5,638 nt of DNA from Microbacteriaceae bacterium (GCA_025463665.1 JAODAY010000054.1:1-5638); one strand, 5' to 3'; shown: positions 1 through 5,479, numbered from the stretch's first letter. Numbers and translations: made by a program. Notes: generated by a model not told the origin, from the sequence alone.

Positions 1-1230
1 CGCCGTGATGATCTTGTCGAGGCCCTCAGCCTCCGCCTCCAGCCGCACGCGGGCGGAGCCGGGCACGACCATGACGCGCACTCCCTCCGCCTTGGTGCGG
101 CCCTCGATGACGGACGCGAATGCACGCAGGTCCTCGATGCGGCTGTTGGTGCAGGAGCCCATGAACACCGCGTCGACGCGGATGTCTTTCATGGGCGTGC
201 CCGCGGCGATGTCCATGTATTCGAGCGCGCGCTCGGCGGCGGAGCGTTCGTTGGGGTCGTCGATTTCGGCCGGGTTCGGCACGGGCTCGCTCAGCGAGAC
301 CCCCTGTCCGGGGTTCGTGCCCCACGTCACGAAGGGCTCGAGCGTGTCGGCGTCGAGGAGGACTTCGGCGTCGAAGACGGCGTCGTCGTCGGTCGCGAGC
401 GTGTTCCAGTAGGCGACCGCATCGTCCCAGTCCTGTCCGGACGGGGCGTGCGGGCGACCCTCGAGGTAGTCGTACGTGACCTGGTCGGGCGCGACCATGC
501 CGGCGCGGGCTCCCGCCTCGATCGACATGTTGCAGATCGTCATACGGCCCTCCATGGAGAGCGCGCGGATCGCGCTGCCGCGGTACTCGAGCACGTAGCC
601 CTGCCCGCCGCCGGTGCCGATCTTGGCGATCACGGCGAGGATGATGTCTTTCGCGGTGACGCCGGGGCGCAGCTCGCCCTCGACCGTGATGGCCATCGTC
701 TTGAAAGCCTTGAGCGGCAGGGTCTGCGTGGCGAGCACGTGCTCGACCTCGCTCGTGCCGATGCCGAAAGCCATTGCACCGAAGGCGCCGTGCGTCGAGG
801 TGTGGGAGTCGCCGCAGACCACGGTGATGCCGGGCATGGTGAGGCCCAACTGCGGTCCGACGACGTGCACGATTCCCTGCTCGATGTCGCCGAGCGAGTG
901 CAGGCGCACCCCGAACTCGGCGGCGTTGTTGCGCAGGGTCTGGATCTGGGTGCGGCTCGTCAGGTCGGCGATCGGCTTGTCGATCGCGAGCGTCGGGGTG
1001 TTGTGGTCTTCCGTCGCGATCGTGAGGTCGAGGCGACGAACCGGACGACCCGCGAGGCGCAGGCCGTCGAAGGCCTGCGGGCTCGTGACCTCGTGCAACA
1101 GGTGCAGGTCGATGTAGATGAGGTCGGGGCTGCCGTTCTCGCCTTTGACCACGAGGTGGTCGTCCCACACCTTCTCGGCGAGGGTGCGCGCGCGGCGAGC
1201 GGGCGCCTCAGAGTGGAGTGAAGATGTCAT
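1..1230 (-). CDS. leuC: 3-isopropylmalate dehydratase large subunit (LeuC), 3' end cut by window
   Basis: With LeuD, LeuC isomerises 2-isopropylmalate to 3-isopropylmalate in cytosolic leucine biosynthesis, using a [4Fe-4S] cluster. I read 410 residues in one open frame from the ATG at 1230; the family is usually about 465-480 residues, so roughly 60-70 C-terminal residues lie beyond base 1. Diagnostic stretches are [20 protein letters not shown] at about 39-58, the TEDHNTPT segment near 73-80, [30 protein letters not shown] at about 140-169 (aconitase family), and the cluster signature GSCTNS at 358-363, whose Cys360 should be the first cluster ligand. The other two ligands are expected in the missing part. 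The start is set by AGAAGGA seven bases upstream. That site is complementary to leucine codons of an upstream leader frame, which suggests leucine-dependent control. leuD would be expected next, outside the window. The identification is secure. Confidence 0.97.
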   Translation of the reverse strand, partial: MTSSLHSEAPARRARTLAEKVWDDHLVVKGENGSPDLIYIDLHLLHEVTSPQAFDGLRLAGRPVRRLDLTIATEDHNTPTLAIDKPIADLTSRTQIQTLRNNAAEFGVRLHSLGDIEQGIVHVVGPQLGLTMPGITVVCGDSHTSTHGAFGAMAFGIGTSEVEHVLATQTLPLKAFKTMAITVEGELRPGVTAKDIILAVIAKIGTGGGQGYVLEYRGSAIRALSMEGRMTICNMSIEAGARAGMVAPDQVTYDYLEGRPHAPSGQDWDDAVAYWNTLATDDDAVFDAEVLLDADTLEPFVTWGTNPGQGVSLSEPVPNPAEIDDPNERSAAERALEYMDIAAGTPMKDIRVDAVFMGSCTNSRIEDLRAFASVIEGRTKAEGVRVMVVPGSARVRLEAEAEGLDKIITA

Positions 1231-1237
1231 CGAGGGG

Positions 1238-1248
1238 TCCTTCTTCTT
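1238..1248 (-). promoter_or_regulatory. leuC ribosome binding site, pairable with leader Leu codons
   Basis: On the minus strand this reads AAGAAGAAGGA, a strong Shine-Dalgarno sequence that ends seven bases before the leuC ATG. Bases 1239-1248 (AAGAAGAAGG) are an exact reverse complement of 1319-1328 in the leader. Ten Watson-Crick pairs can therefore bury the site. The pairing is read directly; its regulatory use is inferred. Confidence 0.8.
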
Positions 1249-1275
1249 TTCGAGTGGTCAGCCAACGAAAGAACT

Positions 1276-1313
1276 CCGCGACGAGGAGGGCCGTGGACTA
1301 GGCCTCGTCGCGG
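1276..1313 (-). terminator. GC-rich hairpin in leuC leader: candidate attenuator/terminator
   Basis: The arms 1303-1313 and 1276-1286 are perfect inverted repeats (CCGCGACGAGG / CCTCGTCGCGG on the minus strand) with a 16-base loop. On the minus strand the stem is followed by AGTTCTTTCGTTGG, which is T-rich but not a clean T tract. The 5' arm lies within the last codons of the leader peptide, and its TAG stop (1298-1300) falls in the loop. It could terminate transcripts coming from the FHA gene, act as a leucine-controlled attenuator of leuC, or simply be the inner helix of the structure that hides the leuC ribosome binding site. Confidence 0.6.
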
Positions 1314-1345
1314 CAATGAAGAAGAAGGTGCCGCGCAAAATGCAT
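1298..1345 (-). CDS. Leucine leader peptide of leuC (15 aa)
   Basis: The frame ATG to TAG encodes MHFARHLLLHCRDEA, with three adjacent leucines all encoded by CTT. CTT is a low-use codon in GC-rich genomes; none of the 15 leucine codons in the nearby 3192-3824 gene is CTT. There is no clear Shine-Dalgarno sequence. Instead a -10-like element ends 6 to 8 bases before the ATG, so the message may start at the ATG itself. The Leu codons form the arm that can pair with the leuC ribosome binding site, and the codons after them form the 5' arm of the 1276-1313 hairpin. Ribosome stalling at Leu codons when charged leucyl-tRNA is scarce would be expected to free the leuC site. Leader-peptide control of amino acid operons is well established. 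That this frame is translated is inferred from its content and position. Confidence 0.72.
   Translation of the reverse strand: MHFARHLLLHCRDEA
1319..1328 (-). promoter_or_regulatory. Anti-Shine-Dalgarno arm made of the three CTT Leu codons
   Basis: The minus strand reads CCTTCTTCTT, which is the last C of a His codon plus the three CTT codons. It is the perfect reverse complement of the leuC ribosome binding region at 1239-1248. The pairing does not extend beyond ten bases on either side. The 1276-1313 hairpin is nested inside this pairing, so both helices can form at once. Confidence 0.68.
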
Positions 1346-1351
1346 GCTCAG

Positions 1352-1359
1352 AGAGTATC
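1352..1359 (-). promoter_or_regulatory. Candidate -10 element for a leaderless leuC leader transcript
   Basis: The minus strand reads GATACTCT. TACTCT (1352-1357) fits TANNNT and ends six bases before the leader ATG; the overlapping GATACT (1354-1359) ends eight bases before it. Either spacing would put the transcription start at or next to the A of the ATG, as in actinobacterial leaderless genes. I could not find a convincing -35 box at the right distance, so this call is weak. Confidence 0.35.
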
Positions 1360-1391
1360 ACCAGACTTCACAAACCGCCGCTAAGACAAAC

Positions 1392-2012
1392 TCATACTTG
1401 CGACAGCTCGACCCGCAGCACGAACTCGCCCAGTTCGAGCTCTGCCCCGGCCGGCACGGCGGACCGGGCGCCCGGCACCACCTCCGTGGCATCTTCACCG
1501 ACAACGACGTAGACGCCGTTGGTGGAGTCGAGGTCGTGCACCCACAGCGCTCCCCCGTCGATTTCGAGCAGCGCGTGGGTTTTCGAGACCGATGTGGTGA
1601 GGTCGTCGACGGCGACGAGCGCTGCACCCGGCCAGTCGGCGGATGCCGCGGGGTTGCGCCCCACGAGCGTGCTCGCTGCGACGGCGATTGTGCCGCCGGC
1701 ACCCGGCAGCACGATTCGCCAGACGGGTGCCGCGGGCACGGCCGGGGTGACGACCGGAGTGGCGACCGGAGCTGTGACCGGAGCGGGCACGGGGTGCCCG
1801 ACGGCGACGGTGATCTCGGGCGTCGGCTCCCGTTTCGCCGAAGTGCGCGCGGGCGTCTTGAACGTGCCGGAGTCCAGCGCGATGCCCGGCGGCAACGAGA
1901 TGAAGTCGTTCTCGTCGACCTCGGGGGCGGGCGGTTCCTCGGCCGGCCTCCCGCTCGGCGACGCGCCGGGCGGCGGCATCGCGATGAAGGAGGCGTTCTC
2001 GTCGATGCTCAC
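1392..2012 (-). CDS. FHA-domain protein of the T7SS-type locus
   Basis: This 206-residue protein has a C-terminal forkhead-associated domain at about 107-204, a fold that binds phosphothreonine peptides. It shows the family hallmarks in order: VGRN (117-120), SVSKTH with the SxxH pattern (141-146), and DLDSTNG (160-166), ending in ELELGEFVLRVE. Residues 1-100 look disordered and rich in Pro, Ala and Val. They hold two copies of a DEN-x-FI-PPG motif (4-16 and 33-43) and a PV/AP/TP run (74-97). No signal peptide or membrane helix is seen, so it is probably cytosolic. FHA proteins often accompany actinobacterial T7SS genes and Ser/Thr kinases, but no kinase is visible here. The start is GTG at 2012, 16 bases after the stop of the membrane gene and without a clear ribosome binding site; reinitiation is likely. 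ATG at residue 12 is an alternative start. It seems to be the last gene of the operon. Confidence 0.9.
   Translation of the reverse strand: MSIDENASFIAMPPPGASPSGRPAEEPPAPEVDENDFISLPPGIALDSGTFKTPARTSAKREPTPEITVAVGHPVPAPVTAPVATPVVTPAVPAAPVWRIVLPGAGGTIAVAASTLVGRNPAASADWPGAALVAVDDLTTSVSKTHALLEIDGGALWVHDLDSTNGVYVVVGEDATEVVPGARSAVPAGAELELGEFVLRVELSQV
1746..1787 (-). repeat. Short 12-base tandem repeat in the FHA linker
   Basis: On the plus strand GACCGGA recurs at 1752, 1764 and 1776, a period of 12 bases inside imperfect copies. It encodes part of the PV/AP/TP-rich linker of the FHA protein, four residues per unit. Length changes here would stay in frame. It is probably a spacer grown by slippage. 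Confidence 0.55.
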
Positions 2013-2028
2013 CCGGGCAATGCTAGTG

Positions 2029-2508
2029 CTAGTCGGACGTGCGCTGGCCGGTGAGCGTGAACGCGAAGAATATGGCGAACCCGCCGACGGCCGCTCCGGC
2101 GATGAGCGCGATCACGGCGAAACTGGGGCCGCCGTCACCGTCCATGGCGGCGTAGGCGTTTCCGAGCAGGCTGCCGACGAAGCCCGGCATCACGATGCAG
2201 GCCAGGACGCCGCAGGCGTACGCCCCCCGAGAGCCCGATCGCGAGAGCAGCACCGCCGCGATCGCGGCGGCGGCCCCCAGCACGACGAAGACCCAGCCGA
2301 CGGCCGCGAGTCCTGAAGGCGTGGCCATGATATGGCTCGTGAGCGCGCGGGCGGAGAAGTCGACCTCGAAGCTCTGCGGAAGCAGCGGCTGCAGCACCCC
2401 GACGTAGAACAGTTGCGCGACGATGGCGAGCGCGGCGAAACCACCGGCCAGAAGCGCGACCGTGCGCACCGTCTCGGGGGTGGGCTTGTCGAGGCGTGAA
2501 GAACTCAT
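2029..2508 (-). CDS. Four-helix integral membrane protein, unknown function
   Basis: This 159-residue protein has four clear hydrophobic segments at about 15-38, 66-88, 97-117 and 129-151. The N-terminus is short and polar (MSSSRLDKPTPETVR) and the C-terminus is a short polar tail. Between helices 1 and 2 lies a stretch of about 25 residues (PLLPQSFEVDFSARALTSHIMATPS), and an acidic Gly-rich loop (MDGDGGPS, 122-129) precedes helix 4. I do not recognise a family and see no catalytic motif. It lies 57 bases after the 2566-3195 gene and 16 bases before the FHA gene, so it probably belongs to the same operon. A membrane component or adaptor of the T7SS-like locus is possible but unproven. The ATG at 2508 has no obvious ribosome binding site. 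CAGAAT, six bases upstream of it, is a poor match to a leaderless -10. Confidence 0.82.
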   Translation of the reverse strand: MSSSRLDKPTPETVRTVALLAGGFAALAIVAQLFYVGVLQPLLPQSFEVDFSARALTSHIMATPSGLAAVGWVFVVLGAAAAIAAVLLSRSGSRGAYACGVLACIVMPGFVGSLLGNAYAAMDGDGGPSFAVIALIAGAAVGGFAIFFAFTLTGQRTSD

Positions 2509-2565
2509 TATTCGATTCTGCCGTACAGCGGCGGCTTCACCGGGACGTGGGCAGGGCGACGCGGG

Positions 2566-3195
2566 TCACGCGGTGACGGCAGCGGTCGCCGGGGCGGGCC
2601 ATCGGACGGTTCCGATGACGGCGTCGAACAGCTCGAGCATCTGCTCTTCGTGATTCGCGAAGCTCGTCGAGAAGCTCATCAGGGCGAGCCGGTTCGGTTC
2701 GGCAGCCGCGAGCCAGTAGTCCACCTGCAGCACCTCGAACTCGACGTTCTCCTCCGTCGCCGGCTGCACTCGTCGGTGGACCTGGCGCACCGCGTGCACA
2801 TGGGTCTTCGTTAGGACCGTGCGCGACGTCGCTTCGTTTCCCTGCTGCGTCAGGAGGCCGAAACCCAGGGCCTCCTTCAGTTCGGTGAGGCCGAGCGACT
2901 CGAAGTCGGCCTGTTCGAAGTCGGGGAGGAAGACCGAGAGCCACGCGGGGAGCGGAACGCCCGGCGCGAGCTCGAGGGCGAGGTGGAAGTCGATGGCGCC
3001 GTGCTCGCGTGCGATGCCCGCCGCCTGCTCGAAACGGCCGCGCATGTCGGCCCGGATCGTGGCCAGGCGGTCGTCGCGACCGACGCTGTGCTCCACGACC
3101 CTGCGGATGGACTTGTGCATCGCCGCGTCGGAGGCGAGGTTGATGCGCCCCCACGTGCCCGGAAGCGCGAAGCGGGGGGTGTTCGGGTCGGTCAT
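2566..3195 (-). CDS. T7SS-locus accessory protein, possible Mog1/PsbP/DcrB-like fold (copy 2)
   Basis: This 209-residue soluble protein has no signal peptide or membrane helix. It begins with a short strand and a Gly-Trp element (FALPGTWGRINL, 9-20), followed by a charged helical part. HLALELAPGVPLPAWLSVFLP (71-91) looks like paired strands. Then come SRTVLTKT (124-131), YWLAAAEPNRLALMSFST (160-177) and a final helix (182-198, ending TVRW). This order matches the upstream gene closely: RTV at 125-127 versus 128-130, and MS at 173-174 versus 178-179. The two are probably an old tandem duplication. The GW start, strand-rich core and closing helix suggest the Mog1/PsbP/DcrB group, which includes the Eag chaperones of type VI effectors; this is a weak fold guess. 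Its ATG overlaps the previous stop (ATGA, 3192-3195), so translation is coupled. Confidence 0.85.
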   Translation of the reverse strand: MTDPNTPRFALPGTWGRINLASDAAMHKSIRRVVEHSVGRDDRLATIRADMRGRFEQAAGIAREHGAIDFHLALELAPGVPLPAWLSVFLPDFEQADFESLGLTELKEALGFGLLTQQGNEATSRTVLTKTHVHAVRQVHRRVQPATEENVEFEVLQVDYWLAAAEPNRLALMSFSTSFANHEEQMLELFDAVIGTVRWPAPATAAVTA

Positions 3196-3824
3196 GCTGA
3201 TCTCACTTCGGTCTCACGGAACGTGGATGCGATATCGACGAGGTAGCCCGTGACGTCATCGAACCAGGCGAGGTTCTGCGTGACGATCGACATCTCGATG
3301 CCCCGGCCGGCGCGCTCGGGGAAGAGCGCCACGATAGCGCGCTCGACGGCCGGATCGGCCACCCCGCCCGTGGTCGGTTCGATGACGAAGTCGTGCACCG
3401 CGACCGCCCGGCCCACCCGCAGGGTGCGCTCGGACACGGTGCGGTTGATGAGCTCGGCGGGGTTGTCGGCATCCGCGTCCGGCTCATCGAGATCGACCGC
3501 GGCCGCGTTCTTGTACTCCTCGAACCGGCCGGGCGCATTGGCGATCGTTCCCAGCGACATGAGCGCCTCGACGCGGCCGTTGCCGGGTTCGGGAACGAGG
3601 GCCCAGTGCATGCGGCCGCCGCGCTTCGGCGCCTGCGCGACGGCGGTGACCGCCGCGAGGACGTGCAGGAGGCTGTGCCGGGTGTCCCCGACGATGTCGA
3701 GCCCGTCGACGATCGCCCTGACCGCCGCGTCGGTGTCCTCGGCGCGCCCAGGGGCCGGCAGCTTGTGCCACCCGGCGGGAATCTCCACGTCGAAGGTGAT
3801 CGTGAGCTGCGAGGTGTTGCTCAT
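3192..3824 (-). CDS. T7SS-locus accessory protein, possible Mog1/PsbP/DcrB-like fold (copy 1)
   Basis: This 210-residue protein is predicted soluble. FDVEIPAGWHKLP (11-23) is a strand followed by the GW turn seen in Mog1/PsbP/LpqN-type proteins. A helical segment covers 30-65, a strand pair MHWALVPEPGNGRVEALMSLG covers 72-92, an acidic linker lies at 108-123, and INRTVSERTLRVG (126-138), FVIEP (146-150) and IEMSIVTQNL (176-185) precede a final helix. It aligns in layout with the next gene and is probably its paralogue. The ATG at 3824 overlaps the stop of the large T7SS-substrate gene (ATGA, 3821-3824), and its own stop overlaps the next start (3192-3195). This tight coupling to a protein with hydrophobic segments suggests a chaperone or partner role, which is inference. 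An EspG-like function is another option, but it is shorter than EspG. A longer upstream extension in this frame runs through the neighbouring gene and is not credible. Confidence 0.86.
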   Translation of the reverse strand: MSNTSQLTITFDVEIPAGWHKLPAPGRAEDTDAAVRAIVDGLDIVGDTRHSLLHVLAAVTAVAQAPKRGGRMHWALVPEPGNGRVEALMSLGTIANAPGRFEEYKNAAAVDLDEPDADADNPAELINRTVSERTLRVGRAVAVHDFVIEPTTGGVADPAVERAIVALFPERAGRGIEMSIVTQNLAWFDDVTGYLVDIASTFRETEVRSA

Positions 3825-5068
3825 GCGCCGACCGCCGAGACGCTCTTGGCGCTCGGCGCCGTCGCGGAGGCCATCACCGACTGTGTGAAGGGGCCTTCGA
3901 TCGATTTTGCCATCGAGTACTCGTGGTTGGTGTTGACAGGGGGCACGGAGATGGTGGGCGGTGCGTTCCAGGTGGGGCCCGCGGCGCTCGGTGCGAGATC
4001 GATCGTGAACGGATTGCCGATTCCCGACGTCGCGGAGTCGACCCCGCTGCTGACCTGTTTGCCGACGGCCTCCTCGACGACGGTGACAAGGAGCTCCTCC
4101 CCCTTCGGGAGTTCGATTGCCTGCCTGGTCGCCTGTGTCAACGCGACGGATGCCGCGGGGCTGCCGGCGACCGCCATGGCACCCTTGACGCCGTTGCTGG
4201 CAGCGCCGACCAGCTTGCCGGCCGCCATTCCAATTCCTTCGGCGGCCACGTCGCCGAGCGAGCCCTTGCCGAGCAGCACGAGCGCGATCGAGCATGCGAG
4301 CACGGTGATGGACACGGCGAGTGCCACGGTCTTCACCGCCGCCGCGAGGGGCGCGAGGGCCGGGAAGAAGATCGCGCCGATTGCGAGTGCGAAGGCGAGC
4401 ACGTCGAGGATTTCGCTGATTTTCGCGAGAGCGTCGTGCAGCACCTCGAGGAACGGCGCGAGATTCTCCTGCGCCCACTCGTACGCCTGCTGGAAGGCGC
4501 CACCGATCGCGTCGAAGAATCCGTCGTTGAGGTTGCTGGTGTCTGCGGCGTCCTTGAGTCCGGTCAGGGCACGGTTTACCGCGGTGATCTTGTCGTCAAC
4601 GGCGGCGTTGTACTCGGCGATGGCCGCGGCAGTGCTCGCGGCGAAGTTCTGGAGCGCGTGCGAGGCCGCGAGAAAGTCGTCGACCAGGTTCGGCGTCTGA
4701 CCGTTGTCGGCGGTGACCGAGTCCTTGAGATCGTTCGCGAGCGTCTGTGCGGCGCTCTGTTCGCCGTCGGCTCCCACGTAGGTGGCGATCGCGTTCTTGG
4801 CGCGATCCTGTGCGGCGCGCAGGTCGATCGCGTACTGCGACATGGCGTCGGCGGCGCCGTCGTAGCGGACCGAGACCGACTCGGCGGCCGTGCGGGCATC
4901 GAGGGCCTTGAGGCGCACTTCGTCGACGGCGAGCGACACGAACGTGGAGTCGTCGGTCAGGTCGCGCAGGTCGTCCGCGGCGTTCTTCAGGCGAGACGCC
5001 GTCAGCTTGTACGCGGCGGCGTGCGTGGCAATCGAATCGGGATCGCCATCGAGGGGGTTGAGGATCAT
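3821..5068 (-). CDS. Putative T7SS substrate: helical signal domain, two hydrophobic helices, glycine zipper
   Basis: This 415-residue protein starts at the ATG at 5068, which overlaps the previous stop (ATGA). Residues 1-100 (LNPLDGDPDSI, then long helices ending near YVGADGE) resemble the actinobacterial T7SS signal domain found on polymorphic toxins. The usual WxG turn is replaced by F43-V-S45. A second helical region covers about 105-175. Two hydrophobic segments lie at about 218-243 and 246-267, followed by a Gly/Ala-rich part (268-303) with GxxxGxxxG at 280-288. The C-terminal 100 residues are low in charge and rich in Ser, Pro and Ala, and I recognise no enzymatic toxin domain. It may be a secreted, membrane-inserting effector or a structural substrate. 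It sits between a small helical protein and the two possible chaperones, all translationally coupled. No immunity gene is recognised; the membrane protein at 2029-2508 could be considered. Confidence 0.87.
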   Translation of the reverse strand: MILNPLDGDPDSIATHAAAYKLTASRLKNAADDLRDLTDDSTFVSLAVDEVRLKALDARTAAESVSVRYDGAADAMSQYAIDLRAAQDRAKNAIATYVGADGEQSAAQTLANDLKDSVTADNGQTPNLVDDFLAASHALQNFAASTAAAIAEYNAAVDDKITAVNRALTGLKDAADTSNLNDGFFDAIGGAFQQAYEWAQENLAPFLEVLHDALAKISEILDVLAFALAIGAIFFPALAPLAAAVKTVALAVSITVLACSIALVLLGKGSLGDVAAEGIGMAAGKLVGAASNGVKGAMAVAGSPAASVALTQATRQAIELPKGEELLVTVVEEAVGKQVSSGVDSATSGIGNPFTIDLAPSAAGPTWNAPPTISVPPVNTNHEYSMAKSIEGPFTQSVMASATAPSAKSVSAVGA

Positions 5069-5394
5069 GCTGCGACCGGTCCGTTCGGTGTTGTTCCCGT
5101 GGGTCCGGGGGCTGTGGGCGCGAGTGCGCTGGCGAGTTCGGTGTCGATGCTCTGGAACGATTCGCCGACCTTGCCGACCGAGTCCTTGAGCCACTCGAGG
5201 TTGTCGCGAATATCGAATCGGTGCTTGTTCCACGACGCGGAGAAGTCGTGGAGCGCATCTGCGAGGCGCCCGTCTCCGACGAGACCTCCGAGGTCGGCGC
5301 TGATGTCGGAATCCTCGTTGATGACCTCGAGTGCCTTGTCGAGACGTATGCGCAGCAGATCGAGCTGGTCGATGTCGACCTTGAGGTCAGCCAT
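5065..5394 (-). CDS. Small WXG100/EspC-like helical protein, T7SS partner or substrate
   Basis: This 109-residue protein starts at ATG 5394, with AAAGGA five bases upstream. It is predicted to form two long helices (about 6-30 and 42-90) separated by ADLGGLVGDGR, followed by a Pro/Gly/Thr-rich tail (92-109). Size and helical-hairpin layout fit the WXG100/EspC superfamily. The WxG turn is not present in standard form: the tryptophans are W55 (FSASWNKHRF) and W68. There is no tyrosine at all; F80-QSI-D84 stands where the YxxxD/E export motif would be. It is encoded directly upstream of, and overlaps by four bases, the large T7SS-substrate gene. This fits a heterodimer partner, like WXG100 pairs or the small helical partners of LXG toxins. 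Extending the frame upstream would cross the hairpin and the previous gene, so this start is preferred. Confidence 0.88.
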   Translation of the reverse strand: MADLKVDIDQLDLLRIRLDKALEVINEDSDISADLGGLVGDGRLADALHDFSASWNKHRFDIRDNLEWLKDSVGKVGESFQSIDTELASALAPTAPGPTGTTPNGPVAA

Positions 5395-5399
5395 GGGAT

Positions 5400-5405
5400 T
5401 CCTTT
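5400..5405 (-). promoter_or_regulatory. Ribosome binding site fixing the start at 5394
   Basis: AAAGGA on the minus strand lies five bases before the ATG. It is the only clear Shine-Dalgarno sequence in the right-hand operon: the next three genes start by ATGA overlap and have only weak sites. It therefore probably loads the ribosomes for the coupled set. Confidence 0.75.
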
Positions 5406-5439
5406 CGCAGTGAGTATGTAGGTGTGAGTGGTGGAACGT

Positions 5440-5473
5440 GAGCCGGTCCCCGGCCGTGGCCGGGGACCGGCTC
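5440..5473 (-). terminator. Perfect 16-bp hairpin between WXG100 gene and downstream operon
   Basis: Arms 5440-5455 and 5458-5473 are exact inverted repeats (GAGCCGGTCCCCGGCC / GGCCGGGGACCGGCTC) with only GT between them, so the real loop is about four bases. It starts six bases after the WXG100 stop codon. No T tract follows on the minus strand (CACGTTCCACC). It may be a U-less intrinsic terminator, as often proposed in GC-rich actinobacteria, or a 3' mRNA stabiliser that raises WXG100 output relative to the genes behind it. I saw no convincing promoter between it and 5394, so partial read-through is likely. Confidence 0.75.
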
Positions 5474-5479
5474 GGGTCA

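Noticed and set aside
26..1168. A 380-codon open frame on the minus strand in a different frame from leuC
   Set aside because: It is Arg/Pro/His-rich nonsense typical of out-of-frame reading in GC-rich DNA, and it overlaps the well-matched LeuC frame.
1384..1389. TTGTCT as a -35 box for the leuC leader promoter
   Set aside because: It lies 24 bases from GATACT, too far for a normal sigma-70-type promoter; TTGTGA at 1368-1373 is too close.
3821..4120. A toxin domain at the C-terminus of the T7SS-substrate protein
   Set aside because: Residues 317-415 are Ser/Pro/Ala-rich with no conserved His, Asp, Glu or Cys pattern that I recognise as nuclease, deaminase, protease or ADP-ribosyltransferase.
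3825..4478. A longer N-terminus for the accessory protein, starting at 4478
   Set aside because: It overlaps the substrate gene with Arg/Gly-rich shadow sequence; the ATG at 3824 with the ATGA overlap gives the natural start.
5069..5233. A longer N-terminus for the T7SS-substrate protein, starting at 5233
   Set aside because: The extension is Arg-rich, lies entirely within the 5065-5394 gene in another frame, and would displace the typical LNPLDGDP start of the signal domain and the ATGA overlap.
3923..5413. A 496-codon plus-strand open frame, with another of 435 codons at 3393-4700
   Set aside because: Both are antisense to the coupled T7SS-type genes, have low-complexity compositions, and lack family motifs or a credible ribosome binding site. 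They are GC-driven shadows.
5406..5439. A promoter between the 5440-5473 hairpin and the EspC-like gene
   Set aside because: CATACT/TACATA resembles a -10, but no -35 is found at 16-18 bases; not supported.
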